NCBI GenBank assembly: GCA_007844125.1
Contig: CM017561.1
Location: forward strand, 29,204,494 to 29,268,493
Length of the DNA: 64,000 nucleotides
DNA from: Sinonovacula constricta
Taxonomy: Eukaryota > Mollusca > Bivalvia > Cardiida > Solecurtidae
Direction: 5' to 3'
Of this stretch, positions 44,301 through 57,380 are shown piece by piece. Each line of letters opens with the position of its first letter. Position 1 is the stretch's first letter. A program made the translations under genes and the position numbers. The notes below the pieces were generated by a model that searched no databases, was not told where the DNA came from, and saw nothing but the letters and a program-made list of their open reading frames with translations.

Positions 44301-47300
44301 CCAGCGAATGCATACATCCCTAGATGGAAATTTGCAGTAAGGTGAGCAATAGGTGTTGTCTAGATACAGCACATCAACTTTGCCTGAAATCAAAATAAAT
44401 GTATGTAAGTTGTTTTGTTTATTTCAGAAACATTTCCTTTTTTATATATTGATATATAAAGGTTGGACTGGCACAGGTCATTATATTTTACTAATACAAT
44501 TTGCGTAGGAAGACCCCTAGACAAATTTTAGTCCAACCAACACAAGACATGTCAATGGAAAACTTCTAAAATTATTTTTTATCCTCACTAACGTCAGCCA
44601 GATAACAGCATCCAGTATTAAAGAGTGCAAAAAGCACAGTACTGCTACAACATGATGTCTAATAAAAGTAATTGACAGTTTATCAGTGTCAGATGATTTG
44701 GTAACATGAAATGTGACAAAGAAAAAAACAAAATATGTAACCTCGGTAGCAGTGAATGCTTTTCGTGATTAAAGGTCGAGGAAATATGTGAAAACAGACT
44801 GAGGAAATGAATGCTGCTGAATTGGATGTCTTTGAAAGTTTTATGTTGAAATAAGAAGGGCAGATGGCTTGTTGTTAAAATACAAAAATGACAGTGTAAT
44901 TTAATAGGGTATGTGATATAACAAGTTACGACTTATGTTTCAGTCAATATATAGTTTTGCGAATTGACTAATGTGATACTGACTGCATCCTTGGTCAATA
45001 TCACATTATCCAGGTCCTAAAAACTATATATTTACCTCAACAAGTCTTTATTTGTATAATATTAATTATAATTAAATAGACTATTCATGATCATGTTATA
45101 TGATGATATGAATTATATAAATTATAATTACAAACATGTTGTAAATTGTTCCAAAAGGAACTAAGATATTTTTTCTTAAAACACACACTCAAATTTTCAG
45201 CAAATTGATAATTTGAGTGTGAGCATTTTTAGACAAAAAAAATATAATTAAATAATTCTTGACTTAACAGCTGGTATACATAAAGATGATATGCACCAAA
45301 CTGACCCCTGCTTAAACTTTGATTTTTTTTTCAATGCATGACACATAAACTGCTGGTATACCAGCTGAACAGTTCATACTTGTAAATCCCCTCTCAGTAA
45401 TTACAGTATTTTTGTTCAGAAAATAAGTGCCCATGTCATTGTGCTTCTCTGGTTCTTGTATATATTATTATTACATGTATTTATTATTAATTAAAGTATT
45501 TATAATTGTATTTGTTAATAAAATAATGCAAGCCATGTTTTCAAATACATGTATATTGCCAAGCTGTATGTTTCAAAAAATAATTGGCGCCAAATGAGTT
45601 TAACACCCTAATTAGCATCTTTTAATTTATGAAATGGATGTTCAGTCCTATTAACTGGATCTTTTTTTTTAAAACATCACTAACCAATTCTGGTCATAAT
45701 AGCAACTAATTTGGTGGAGGAAGACCACTAGACAAGTGTCTGGGAACCATCGCATCAGCTGGAAGACCTTCCCACATTTAGTCCTTCAACCCAAACAGGA
45801 CTCAAACTCACGAAGAGAGATTCTAAACAGTCACAGGAGTTACAAATCAGTAACTCTACCATTAGGCCATTGGCACCTCTTGGCATTTGGAGTGTTCTTT
45901 CTTACCTATAGCTTCTAAAAGCTTGGAACCAGGGGCAAACATTTGTGGTTGGAAACGAAAGTCTCCTGTATGAAGAATGGTGCCGAAGTACCCTTCAAAC
46001 AGGAACATGACCGACCCTGGACAGTGGTTTGCATCCAGAGGTGTCACTGTCATGTGCTCCAACCTCTCAGCGTCAAGATAAACAATTTCAGGGCAGTTTA
46101 CCTGTCGACACAACAGAAACTGTGGGTAAAATCTCATACTTACTTCAACAAAACCCCGTATAGGTTGTTTTTAACCATTTTTACTAGTCCCTATTTTAAT
46201 GCAAAGCTCATTTTCAAAATACTTTCAAATCACTTTTTCAGCAAAAATTGTATCACAACTAGATCTAATTTAAATTTGAAACAAAGAATCAAGATCATGA
46301 TATGTGATTTTTGTACCAACCATGCATGGTCCTGTTATTCTATTTATATATTATTAGTAGTAGTGGTACTGCTATATTATAAGACAAAACAAACTGGTAA
46401 GACTCAATAAGTCACATTTCCTTCATGTTCTTTACTGATTCATTCATGTACCTTGCAGACATTCTGAAATCATCTGTCACCCATCTGACATACAACTTTA
46501 CTGATTTCCTTCATGTACCTTGCAGACATTCTGAAATCATCTGTCACTCATCTGACATACAACTCTACGGATTCTTCAATTTTCAAATGATTACTGTAAG
46601 AATGAAGTCAGTTGAATGAACAAAAGCTGTCTCATGATCTGACTTAAATTTATTTTTTATTAATCCCAAATGAATGATACACCTTCAACAATAAGTATTG
46701 GAAATAAACTTTAACACCATGTTATTTTTATTACTGTAGTAACAAGAAATACAAGAAAACATGACATTTACATTTTATATGACATTTAAACTCATTTCAC
46801 AGTTGTAAAGATGGGTTATTTCAGTCACAAATATGACTTTCCTTACCATAGCAACTAGCACAATTTTGATGGACTTAATCAATTTCCAGAAATAAGAACT
46901 GATGTCAGCTGATTGAGCACCAGTTTGAATGTAAAATATCCGTTGATTTTTCTTTTTGTTTGATTTTTAATCTTATGTTGCAGACTTTTCTTACAGAAAC
47001 CAATTTGCTCACATTTGATTTGAATATAAGGGTGTATTTAAAACCACAGGTTAGTATGATTTTTTATACCGTTCACTTACTTTCATGGTATGTACCAAGT
47101 CATGCTTTACTCCTAGCCGGGACTTCAAGAGGTCTCCTGTCGTCTCTGAGCAGTAGATGGGATACTTCCAGGAAGATGTTAAACCTATAATTTATAAAAA
47201 TTTAACTTGCCTTCTCTATTATGATTAGTTTTGTTTTTTATGCTGTACATTATATAACATTGACACAATAATCATATTGGCACATGAATATGGTTTTTAT

Positions 47301-48691
47301 GCTGTACATTATATAACATTGACTCAACAATCATATTGGCAACATGAATATGGTTTTAAGCTGTACATTATATAACATAGACTCAACAATCATATTGGCA
47401 ACATGAATATGGTTTTTATGCTGTACATTATATAACATAGACTCAACAATCATACTGAAAACATGAATATGGTTTTTATGCTGTACATTATATAACACTG
47501 AGTCAACCATCATATTGGCACATGAATATGGTTTTTATGCTGTACATTATATAACACTGACATAACAGTCATATTGGCAACACGAATATGGTTTTTATAC
47601 TTTACATTATATAATACTGACACAATCACCATATTGACAACATGAAGCTATTAATGGTGGATGAAGATGCCAGACATATGTCTGGGCAGAACTGGCACAA
47701 GTCAAATGGAAGATCTGCTTCCACAATGGTTAATGTCAGGACTGAAATATAACCCAAACAATGAGGGGTTACACATTAGACAGTCTAACCACCCAATCAC
47801 ACATGGTCACACATGCTGTCTAAGTTATCCTACAGAGATTAAAGAAAGTGCTGCTCTAAAATGTGAAATTTGTTGTGTGCTTTTTTAATAACTGCAAACA
47901 TAAATACACTATTTCTTGATTTGTTGTTCTTTAAAAACAAAGAAAGAAAGCAAATGCCTTAATGTACATCTTCTATGAACACAAAGGGGGAAATATACAC
48001 ATATAAATATGTACATGAAACCAATATTAACCATCCTATCCTAAATAAGTGAAAGGTTGTTGATTGGATGTAAACTTTACACACAAAAAAATCTTCTTTT
48101 TTTAACATTTACTGCAATCATAGATTTACAATATGTTGGAAATAACAAACATCCAGTAATTTTTAAAGGTGGTATCCGACATTTTGCCTACATCTTATGT
48201 AAGTAACAATATCTATAAATAAGAATGAATGGAATTCCTGCTAAAAATAGACATCGACGTCACAGCGGATGACGTGGATGAACAAACACATTAGTGGTAA
48301 TTTGGTTTTCTTGGTTTAAAAAAAGCCAATTGTGCAGCGTGACTCAGATAGGAAATACATGTTTGTTATGACAATTGTGGTGTTATGGTTCACTTTTCAG
48401 ATAGGAATAGAACATCAATAAAAAGCATTTAACGAGATCTGTTCAGAAAACAATGATGTTTAATGAAAATATTTTTGGTCCAAACTGTCGGATACCCCCT
48501 TTAATTTTAAACAAATTTTTCATATTGATTGTATTATTATTATTTTTTCATACAATGTATTTTATTTCTTTATTACCTGTAATATGATCACCATGAAGAT
48601 GTGTCAAAAAGAACAGTCTTGCTGATGGACACTCTCGAACTTTCCAAAAGTCAACAGCTATGGGAGTGTTGGGGATAACTGTTCCATTCAT
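41382..48691 (-). CDS. DCLRE1B: 5' exonuclease Apollo, copy A (SNM1B, complete)
   Basis: Metallo-beta-lactamase/beta-CASP 5'-3' nuclease; in vertebrates it processes telomere ends and repairs interstrand crosslinks. Exons 48691-48577, 47184-47081, 46101-45906, 44383-41382 give 1138 aa; splice phases agree. Catalytic residues: D14 (IAVDFW), HxHxDH at H31, H33, D35, H36 (THLHGDH), H99 (LDANHCPGS), D120 (HTGDFR), beta-CASP Asp in YLDNTYC, H286 (PLSDHSS). Numbering of the first six equals human Apollo as I remember it. Residues beyond about 350 are encoded in one 3-kb exon. They are long and low in structure, with an acidic stretch of five to six 11-residue repeats ([11 protein letters not shown] type, around 42537-42661) and a duplicated 14-residue unit ([11 protein letters not shown], around 42064-42165). 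Human Apollo is about 532 aa, so the tail is roughly three times longer. No vertebrate-like TRF2-binding YxLxP motif is evident at the end. Confidence 0.93.
45691..45879 (-). mobile_element. tRNA-derived SINE, family S1
   Basis: TTTGGTGGAGGAAGACCACT, CAGCTGGAAGACCTTCCCAC, CTCTACCATTAGGCCATTGG. It lies in Apollo A intron 3, starting about 26 bp inside the donor of exon 3, and is absent from the corresponding place in copy B. Confidence 0.75.
46431..46566. repeat. Two-copy tandem duplication, ~66 bp
   Basis: The phrase TTCATGTACCTTGCAGACAT and the following ~45 bp occur twice in succession with few differences. Apollo A intron 2. Confidence 0.85.
47229..47645. repeat. 60-bp tandem repeat, ~7 copies
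   Basis: Units containing TATGCTGTACATTATATAAC and CAATCATATTGGCAACATGA repeat about seven times in Apollo A intron 1, starting about 45 bp upstream of the exon 2 acceptor. There is no counterpart in copy B intron 1. Confidence 0.85.
47644..47886 (-). mobile_element. Degraded S1-like SINE shared with Apollo B intron 1
   Basis: CAGACATATGTCTGGGCAGA and the following segment (CAGGACTGAAATATAACCC, CTAAAATGTGAAATTTG) align with 62304-62515. The element therefore predates the Apollo duplication. Confidence 0.6.
48163..48504 (-). mobile_element. M1 MITE, copy with both terminal repeats
   Basis: Left TTTTAAAGGTGGTATCCGAC and right GTCGGATACCCCCTTTAA are inverted repeats enclosing about 340 bp with the M1 interior (GACATCGACGTCACAGCGGA, GTGCAGCGTGACTCAGATAG). 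It lies in Apollo A intron 1. The aligned intron of copy B lacks it. Confidence 0.8.
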
Positions 48692-48769
48692 TGTGTATGT
48701 AGGGGCAGAAGTACATCAAATGTCAAGCTGGATAAGAAAATATATAATGATGCAAGGAAATTATTTGTT

Positions 48770-48979
48770 TGTTTTTATAAATACATTGCAGCGACCAATC
48801 ATGATCATTAAAGCGTCGTTCCAGCTATTTGGTGGAGGAAGACCCCAGACACAAATGTCAGGATAGAACCACCGGTGCACCGCATGTCAGCTGGAAAACC
48901 TTCCCACATTAAGTTTTTCACCCGACAGAGACTTGAACCCACGCGATGAGAGGCTAAGCAGTCAGAGGAGTTACCAGGA
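48770..48979 (-). mobile_element. tRNA-derived SINE, family S1, upstream of Apollo A
   Basis: ATGATCATTAAAGCGTCGTT, TTTGGTGGAGGAAGACCCCA, CACCGGTGCACCGCATGTCA and GACTTGAACCCACGC. It sits about 80 bp upstream of the Apollo A start codon. The paralogous upstream region of copy B (from 63005) aligns on both sides without it. Confidence 0.75.
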
Positions 48980-51900
48980 AATTAATTAAAGGATAAACTT
49001 ATTTAAAATACTTTGCATACAATATATGAAATAACATAATTATGATCCAAAAATGTAGTCGATGTCCAGATTTTCAAGTCGCTTTAGATAACCCAGAACT
49101 GAAAAAAAATTAATAAAAACAATCTTTGCCTGTGATATCCAATCTATGTAGACACAATTGACACATGCTTGGAACAACATGACTGCAACACATGGTTTAA
49201 GTAAACCTTGCTACCAGGTCCGGTATTTTTTTTTTTTTTTTTTAGGGTGGATGAATGCTTGCATGTTTTTTTTTCCAAGGCATTCATATCCTCACCCATC
49301 AGGGCACAAACACTCAGTAGTCACTTTTTCCAGGGCAAAGAAAAGATTACTACTTCATTTAAAATCGAAATTGGCAAAACTTTAATGAGGTTTCATTGTC
49401 TTACAAGTTCATCGACCTTATATTTAAGAAGAAAGAAGTTTCCGGTTTGTCAGAATTTCTAACGGTGATCATCGTCGTAACAAGGTTTGTGCTTATAGTG
49501 TTATAATTGTTAACATGTTTATTTCAATGAATGTTCGTATTATTTCCATGATTTGTTTGTGATGATAACTAATGTGATTTATTTGAATAAAAAAAATGTA
49601 TTTCCAATTTTTCTTACTATGTGTTTATATGATTTATATTACGAATGTGAACATAATTTTTGAATAAAGTGAAATTATGTTTGCACTTTTTTTCATGAAA
49701 TGCTTGAACGAATGAAAATATGATTTATTTAAACAAAGATATTGTCCGCATTAATTGTATGGTTAAGATTTATATAAATTTTTTGTTTAATTTGTTGAAC
49801 AATACTTCATATGGCAGGGTTTTTTATCATCATATTATGCTTGTTTATATTTACTGAAGACAACTTTGTTACTGTGTGTTTGTTTATTGTTAATCACTTC
49901 TTTAAAATTCTCCCTTGCATGACTATATTAACATCTCAGTAAATATGTGAATGGCACCGCCAGTCAATCTGTGTTGTTCACACCATCACACTCATCTCCC
50001 ATTACATATCAGGTCGGCAACCCTTTCTAAGCCAAGAGATAAGGATCAACAAACTGGAGAGTCAACAAAACGTCCAGCAACCTATATTTGTTGTGTTTAA
50101 TGTTAATGTGATACCGATAGATATCATTTGGTAAATATTATTCTATTTGTGTATGTTTCATTTAAAAATCAATAATTTACTTCTGTCATTTTTATAGATG
50201 TTTTAGCTAGAATAGATATTTTATATCCTACAACTTTATTGGGGGAAGCCATGAAACATGAATGAGAAACCTTATTAAATTGTAAATAGATACTAATTGT
50301 GTGACCAACGAAAATGCCCAATTGTGTGAAATATGTGTAAAATATATGAAAATGGTGGCTTACTTGATTTTTCTATAAACTATGAAATAGCTTCCATCAC
50401 AGAATTTACACTCACCATGTAACAGCCAAGCTGCGGTGCATATAGCCTTCTGTTTTTCCTTTTCTCTGTCAATACAACTTATTTCCATTCATTTATTTTA
50501 GTGAATACAATCATCGTCCAATTGAATTATGACTTTTGTTTTTAATTTCACATTTAAATTGGTTGCATGAGTGGTTCCTAGCCCCAAATTAGTTAGAATA
50601 TTTAGACATATTGTTGGATGTGAAGCTATTTGACTGGATCTGGAAAAATCAAATCTTCACATGTGTGACAGCAGTATACAGAGTGAAATCTAAATAAAAC
50701 ATTAATTTTTGCAGGCAAAGAAAAAAACAGAAAATCCAGTAGAAAACTGCAGTCTGCATTCAACACAATTTTGAATGTTCAAACATTGATAATTCTTACC
50801 ATTTTGGGGGGTGGGGGGATAGTATATATCTGCTTTCTTGCTTGGGCAGTATGGTGCATCTTACAGTCCGAAAAGTATATGCAAAGTATTGTCATACTAA
50901 AATGAATTCTGATGAAAACAAGTACAACTTTGTACTACCATCTTCTACAAAAAAGCGGTAAGAAATAAATAAAACATTTACATTGACGGTCTCGCATTTT
51001 TAACGATTCACCGCTATAGCAGTTGGTTTAATCTGCGGGTACTTTGTCATTTCGGAAAATAAACATTGAAGAATTGATACGTGTACAGTCATAATATTAG
51101 GATTGGGAACTTCGGTGTATTATTTACCTACATGAAGAGAACGTTTACTGTTAATTTTCTGTAAACAACACATCTGTGACAAATATTTCTATCTAATCAA
51201 CCTTATTTTGGCATATTTATAGTATATAATATTTAAGTTATTTTGGGGTTACACGTAATGAATGAACAACAACAAAGTCAACAACCAATAAACAACGTTA
51301 GGTCATAAAATAATATAAATATATAACAAGAAGTTCGTCGTATTTTTACATACACCATTTGAACGAATTAAACAATCGCATTGTCACATCGTTGTCTTCC
51401 TAAAAAAACTAAATAAAAAAGATAAAATAGTTTGCAGCCAGGACATATGCGCAATATATATTCGTGCAAATTAAATTAACTTCATATACGTTAATATGTT
51501 ATTAGTATAAATACGTCTTAGTATCCTTCTCATACCAATTAAATTACTTTATCCCCCACCCCACCCCACTCTCCAAATAATCGATTAAATTGTTGTCGCA
51601 TGCTGAAAAGATGCTCGAAATGCGGTTGACATCTATGTTAAAAGTAAAGCGTAAAACTCCACTTATCATAGAATATATACATATTAGGCTAGTTATTATA
51701 ATTTGTTAGGTAAAACAAATTCCTTCACAAGGGATTTTTGTTTCTTTTGGTAATGTAAGGTGTAAATATATATCTGTAAAAAGTCCTCAGAGAAATTTAC
51801 ATTAAATAATAAAATAATGCCGACGAAAGTTTTGCAAAAGCATTGAAAATCTTTGTGACGATAATAGTGCACCATACCGTGAACACGCCGGAAACGGTGT

Positions 51901-52989
51901 AGACGTAAACACGATAGCGCGGTTCATCACTATTTTGGAATGACAGAGAAATTAAATAAAGGTCATCGTTTTGGAAGTCAAGCACGACACAATGGTAAGA
52001 AAAGTTATCACATTTTGTCACTGAGCTAGTACACATACCCGAATTATTAATTTTCTTATATTAAAACGCACAACATAGTGACATCACATAGTGTTTGTAA
52101 ATAGCAGACGACATTCCTCTTATTTGTAATCTGCGATTTTTACGTCGGTAAAGAGGTAAAGAGTTTTATTTTAGGCTTATTCTGTTGTTTAAAAACTATG
52201 TTATAGTACCTCTAGCACAAACAAATGGCTAAAAATCAAAACATTTAGTGAATCCATAACCACGACTTACGTTGGGGATAATTATCCATTATTCACACTA
52301 TCAAGAAATTGATACACGACAATAAAATATTAGTGTATAATAGAATCAAACACAGTGCGGTCCGGTGTAAATCTCCCGTGAAATAAACTAGGACTCGAGA
52401 TAGAACATTGTGTTGAACACTAAGGAGAAACAGTAAATTTATCAAACACCGTGAGAAGTGTGTATTAGTTTTACTTACAAATAACTTAACAATTGCAAGA
52501 AAATATAAATTCATCATTTGTGTAAGAGAACCAGCTTGTACTTAAAAGTTACTACATGATATGATTGGGGAAATATTCTAACGAAATGATAAACTCGAAG
52601 ATATCATTAACTGTGGTTTGCGACTGCCACATCTTGATTATTCGGAACCCCTCTCACACACGCGAACCTTTTTAATACGTTCGTCATATCTAAAATTTAA
52701 ATTCCGACAACTCCGACCATTTACGATAATTCTAAAACAGAACAAAGTCTGCAAACATAGTTAACATAAGTCGGGGTGACACATGTATCACTTTAAAAAC
52801 CATGTTCTGTCCGTTTAATCATTTTCCAAGCATATCAAATATTTATTATACTTTAAAAAAAATTAATTTAGTATATAATTTTAATTTATTCATTTTAGTA
52901 ATGCCTTATGAACATCATCCATAGCTTAAATGCATTTTAACTTTTGCAATAAAAAAGGTATGATAATGAAACAATAACATCATTTTTTT

Positions 52990-53095
52990 TATACACAATT
53001 GTAGTCATATTGGGGATGTTAGGCTATTATTGCCAAAGAACATCCCCACAGAAATGTCTGAGCCCGGCACATTCAGCTGGAATGCCTCCCAGAAT
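52990..53095 (-). mobile_element. Degraded SINE, family S1
   Basis: GTCATATTGGGGATGTTAGG, AACATCCCCACAGAAATGTC and CAGCTGGAATGCCTCCCAGA resemble the S1 body. No tRNA head. Confidence 0.4.
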
Positions 53096-56000
53096 GTACA
53101 TGTTATATATTTAAAGTTATTAGAATAACGCGGAGAACGAGTATAAGGGAAACATTTAAATAAATTTTCGTGTTAAAATTTTATTTTTACGTGCAATTAT
53201 GTGTATGTGTGTACAAGAAAATGAAAATAAAAAATGTCACTTACTAAAACTAAAGTCTAATTAGTGTTAATTGACTGTCACATTTAAAGTATTTTTAATT
53301 GACAGTGATCATTTATGTAAAACAAATAATCAGGTGTACAGTAAATTGATAATCTGTCGGTATGCTTATTGTTTTACTAATTGAGTTTAACGTCGCTTAT
53401 CAGTTCATTATGCAAAGGTTAATTGTTGTTTTGCTATAAGTTTGCAATAATATTTTAAAGGTAATTTAATTAATTTTCCAATTTGAAGGTAATTTAATTA
53501 ATTTCAAAACCATTTTTTATATTTTTTTTATTCAGCAAAAACAAACATATAATTCACTGCTAACTACGGCAAGATGCTATTGGCAACAATTAAATTAAAA
53601 ACAACATGTTCAGGACAAGATGATAAGTTTCTCGTGAAATCAAAGAGTGTGTTATATTTGTGTGGACATATTTTCTTGGTGGCGGCAAATTTCAGAAGCA
53701 GCAAAGAAAATGCGGCGTCTTTTTTTTAGTCAACCCATTAGCGTAAAGTTTTATTGATAAGACGTACAAACAGATAAGACGCACGGGCCCCTCTTCGAGG
53801 TCTAGAGTCAAGGAAAAAATAAAACAGTGACGATGTTTGCTTTTTAGAGCTTCATAGTGATTTCAGTTAATGAAAAAAAATTCTACAATTAACAAGAGTA
53901 TATCTGTACATATTGATTCTGAATTCAGTCCCTGAAGTCACCGAGAAATTTCATTCTATTTAATTGTGACACAGAAGATTTTGAAAAATTGACCGATATG
54001 TTTTCTTAGTTGTCGCTGTTCGCCGTTTTGCTTACCGGAAGTAGATAAGATCAAGAATGATAATCACACGAAGGGAAATAACCACCCTTTTCAAAAAGGA
54101 CTATAGAGGTTACACGACACTAACCGAATTTGCAATTTAACAGCCAACTGTTTCTTAGGGAATCGCAAATCTATATATTGTGAGAAAGACCAATGCACTT
54201 TCTAATATCAGGGACTCTGCGAAGAAAAGTAATGGGTCGCGAAGACGGTTATTCTGCCCTGAAAACATACACAGTAATTTTTGCAAAGTAAACCCGCACA
54301 TTTTCAATGAAATGATCAGTTCCGGTCGAAATGGATCAGTCCATTATTGAGCACAGGAGTGCAGTTATTTTGCATTTTCATAATTCTACAATGTTTCAGC
54401 TTTGTTTTGCAACAAATTGCATGAGATCATCATAATTATAGCAAATACAGCCACAAAACAAAAGAATCTACCTTAAAATATAGATAAAACTTATGTCAGG
54501 TGTACTAATTCCGGTGGACATTTACGATAACCACCCCTGGACACTGCCAGATCTACTAGATAAGGGCGCCGTCATTTTTGTTGTCACGTGACCCCACAGT
54601 GCTTTAGTGTTTTTTTCTCCTGTACCGTCTAATCCGGTGGATTTATTTGTATTGATGACGCACAACCAGAGTCGCTTCCGTTGAAAAAGTTGCAGAATAA
54701 CATTTTTGCAAATATTGACCTATATTGAATATTTTCAGTTAATAAATAATAAAATATGAAAATACAATTCGTCAGAAATGATACTAAAGAATATGAATTC
54801 GTTTTCAATTTTAAGTTCTCTTACCAGTTTCTGAATTATGATACAAGCGCTATTGCTTGCGCGAGGGGAGATCCAGAAATTAGCAGACAAATTAAATATT
54901 TCAAACAACAATATTTGTGCACCGTCAGACCCTGTCCTGACTGTAGTGTTACACAAGAATGCGTTGATGCAAAGCTTCAATGGTCGCCGTCCATCGTCTG
55001 TTCTTAGTGACGGTACATGTATCGTCCAAACAATATTTAAAGCTTGTTGTAATAACAAATTGTTGTAATAACATATTTAGAGTACCTTCCAACTTGCATG
55101 GACAAATGTTTTCTAGCCATAAAATCGTTTTTAGTGTGTTTGCATTACTAACCATGTGATCGTTGTAACATTATTCATCAATACATCAAGACCAGTCTGA
55201 TTGATTTGTTACGTTAAAAGTCCCATTCATGACGAGATTATTTTTACGGAAACATACAAAAGAATATATGACAAAGTTCTGCTTACTCATTAGATAATGG
55301 AGTCAACTATCGCCCTTTCATATAACTCGTCCAGCCAGCTTTTAACCACAAATGATACAGGATAAAATTAAAACATTACAAGAAAAATATCGACTAACAA
55401 TAAAAGAACGCAATGTAAATGCAAAGATTACTGACATTCCAAACTAAATGTTCGATTTTCACGTCCTTACAGTTAGCTAAATGTAAATGTATAACATATA
55501 AAAAAATAAGTTGCAGTGAAAGTAAATTAAATAAAATAAAAATACTAAATAAATAAACAAAGGAGATGGTTCACTGCTTTCATAAGTGAAAAGCGTAACA
55601 AGGGGCAGACAATAATGAAAAGAGGTGTCCAATCCATCACATACATATTAAACGATATAACCAAACATATTATTAAACAAAATAATAATACGCCAAACAG
55701 TTGTTGATTAGACTACGATTTAAATTGTCATAAAATGGTGAGAGCTAGATTTAGCAGGAGCAGAATCTGTTGGACGCGAGGGAAGAGACCCGAATACAAA
55801 CAGAACAGGATGCAATTTTCTGAGTATAACATGCAAATACATTCAAACATTCAAAATTAATTGCTATTTCACCATCTGGTACTATTATATCTTTTATCAA
55901 ATATCTATACAGGCTCAATAAGTGATAGCGAAATTATGCTGTCATCTGGATTTTTAGACCAAATAGAAGAAGGGAATGATGTAATGGCAGATAGAATTTA

Positions 56001-57310
56001 AGACCAGACACTTGTTGTTGCCTTAAATGCTAGTCTCAATATTCCTGCCTTTTCACAGGGTAAACGTCATATAGGGAAGCTGTGAGGCGCTTAAGATCAA
56101 TGGCGTCTGTACGAATACATGGAGGAAGGTCAATCAGAAGAATGAAAGCCTTACCTGACTGGTATTTTTCCCTTAAATTACAGATTTCTGAAATTGCTAC
56201 AATCGTTGTAGTTTTGAGTAACTTTCAACCATGTCTAGCTTAAAGGCATAAGTCGACCTTCGAGAAAAGCTCCTTGTCAGTTCTAAAAAAACATTGAGTA
56301 TTGTAACTTAAATATATATTTATTTTTGTATATTGGTTTCTTTTGATATATTATATACAGAGAACCAGACAATGACAATTAATTCTTAAATGTAATTTGT
56401 TCACCAAAAGATGGAGATGCACATCATTTGAAAATGGACACGCATAAACAATGTACTCGTGCATAGGATTATTCAAACACATTTTTCAAAGCTAGAAAGT
56501 ATGCATCGTTGTAAAACTTCTACAACATGAAACCTGACTTGTGCCAAAAGTCAGCATCACACTCAACGCACACAGACTGAATACTCTTATGGGTATATGC
56601 TACTAATTCGGAGTTCGAACCACATACCCCGTGATCAGAAGTCATGCGTCATACAACAGGACTATTACGCTTATCAAAGCAAGGTAAGTATTTAAATTGT
56701 TAAACAATATTCTGAAAGAAAATATACGTAAAATAAACAATTTACGTGTTTGAATCATATCAAGAGCCCCGTTTCATGAAGCTTGCCGCAGATACGCGCA
56801 CCTGTCGAATGCGTATATTTGAAACCGATATTTGCGATGTTGTAAAATTGTTGTTGTGTTTTTGTGGGGGTTTTATCGTTGTTGTTTTTTTTTGTTATAT
56901 TTTGGCGTTTACGCTAGATCGCAATTTATGAACTCATATACGACTGTTCATGAACCACAACCCAGATTCTGCTTTCAGAAACCGCAAGAACCTAATAGTA
57001 TCGATTTGTGTGTCGAAGCCCTGAGTTGTACCAAGAACTGCTATTAAAAGTATCAAATACACACATATGCGGAGCATATCGATATAGTTACATATATACA
57101 TGTTGATGATAAAGAACACTGACTTCCTACAGCTAATAATAACTTCAAAATTATCATATCGCTCCAGTCTAAGATTTAACCCCTAAATTACCACACTTAG
57201 ATATGACATAGATGGATTATCTAACAAGCAAACCGGGAATAATTCCATAATTTATCATTTTTATGTTTTCATTTTCTGTCTGCCTTTGTCCTATTTTTTC
57301 TACTAGCTTT

Positions 57311-57380
57311 TATTACTACCAAATGTCCAGTTTAAGAATAACCCATATGATGTTCTACTGTGGTTTCACTACCTTCATTC
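57311..57380 (-). pseudogene. Remnant of the Apollo tail beyond the copy B stop
   Basis: On the minus strand after the TAA, the DNA still contains GTAGTGAAACCACAGTAGAA, matching copy A DNA that encodes [11 protein letters not shown] about 40 codons later in A. The order implies an internal deletion plus frame loss created the copy B stop. Confidence 0.55.

Larger units (their letters stand above)
49150..57380. other. Gene-poor spacer between the two Apollo copies
   Basis: About 8 kb with no exon I can assign. It contains T/A-rich runs (for example poly-T near 49227-49245), a degraded S1 SINE at 52990-53095 and short ORFs. A cluster of overlapping 75-107 codon frames at 54735-55068 on both strands follows a TGACGTCA-free but GC-richer segment; I see no domain, and overlapping frames on both strands argue against coding. 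Confidence 0.5.

Noticed and set aside
54735..55068. Overlapping ORFs of 76-107 codons on both strands
   Set aside because: Open in three frames at once, no recognisable motif, no convincing splice partner. Kept only as a remark on the spacer.
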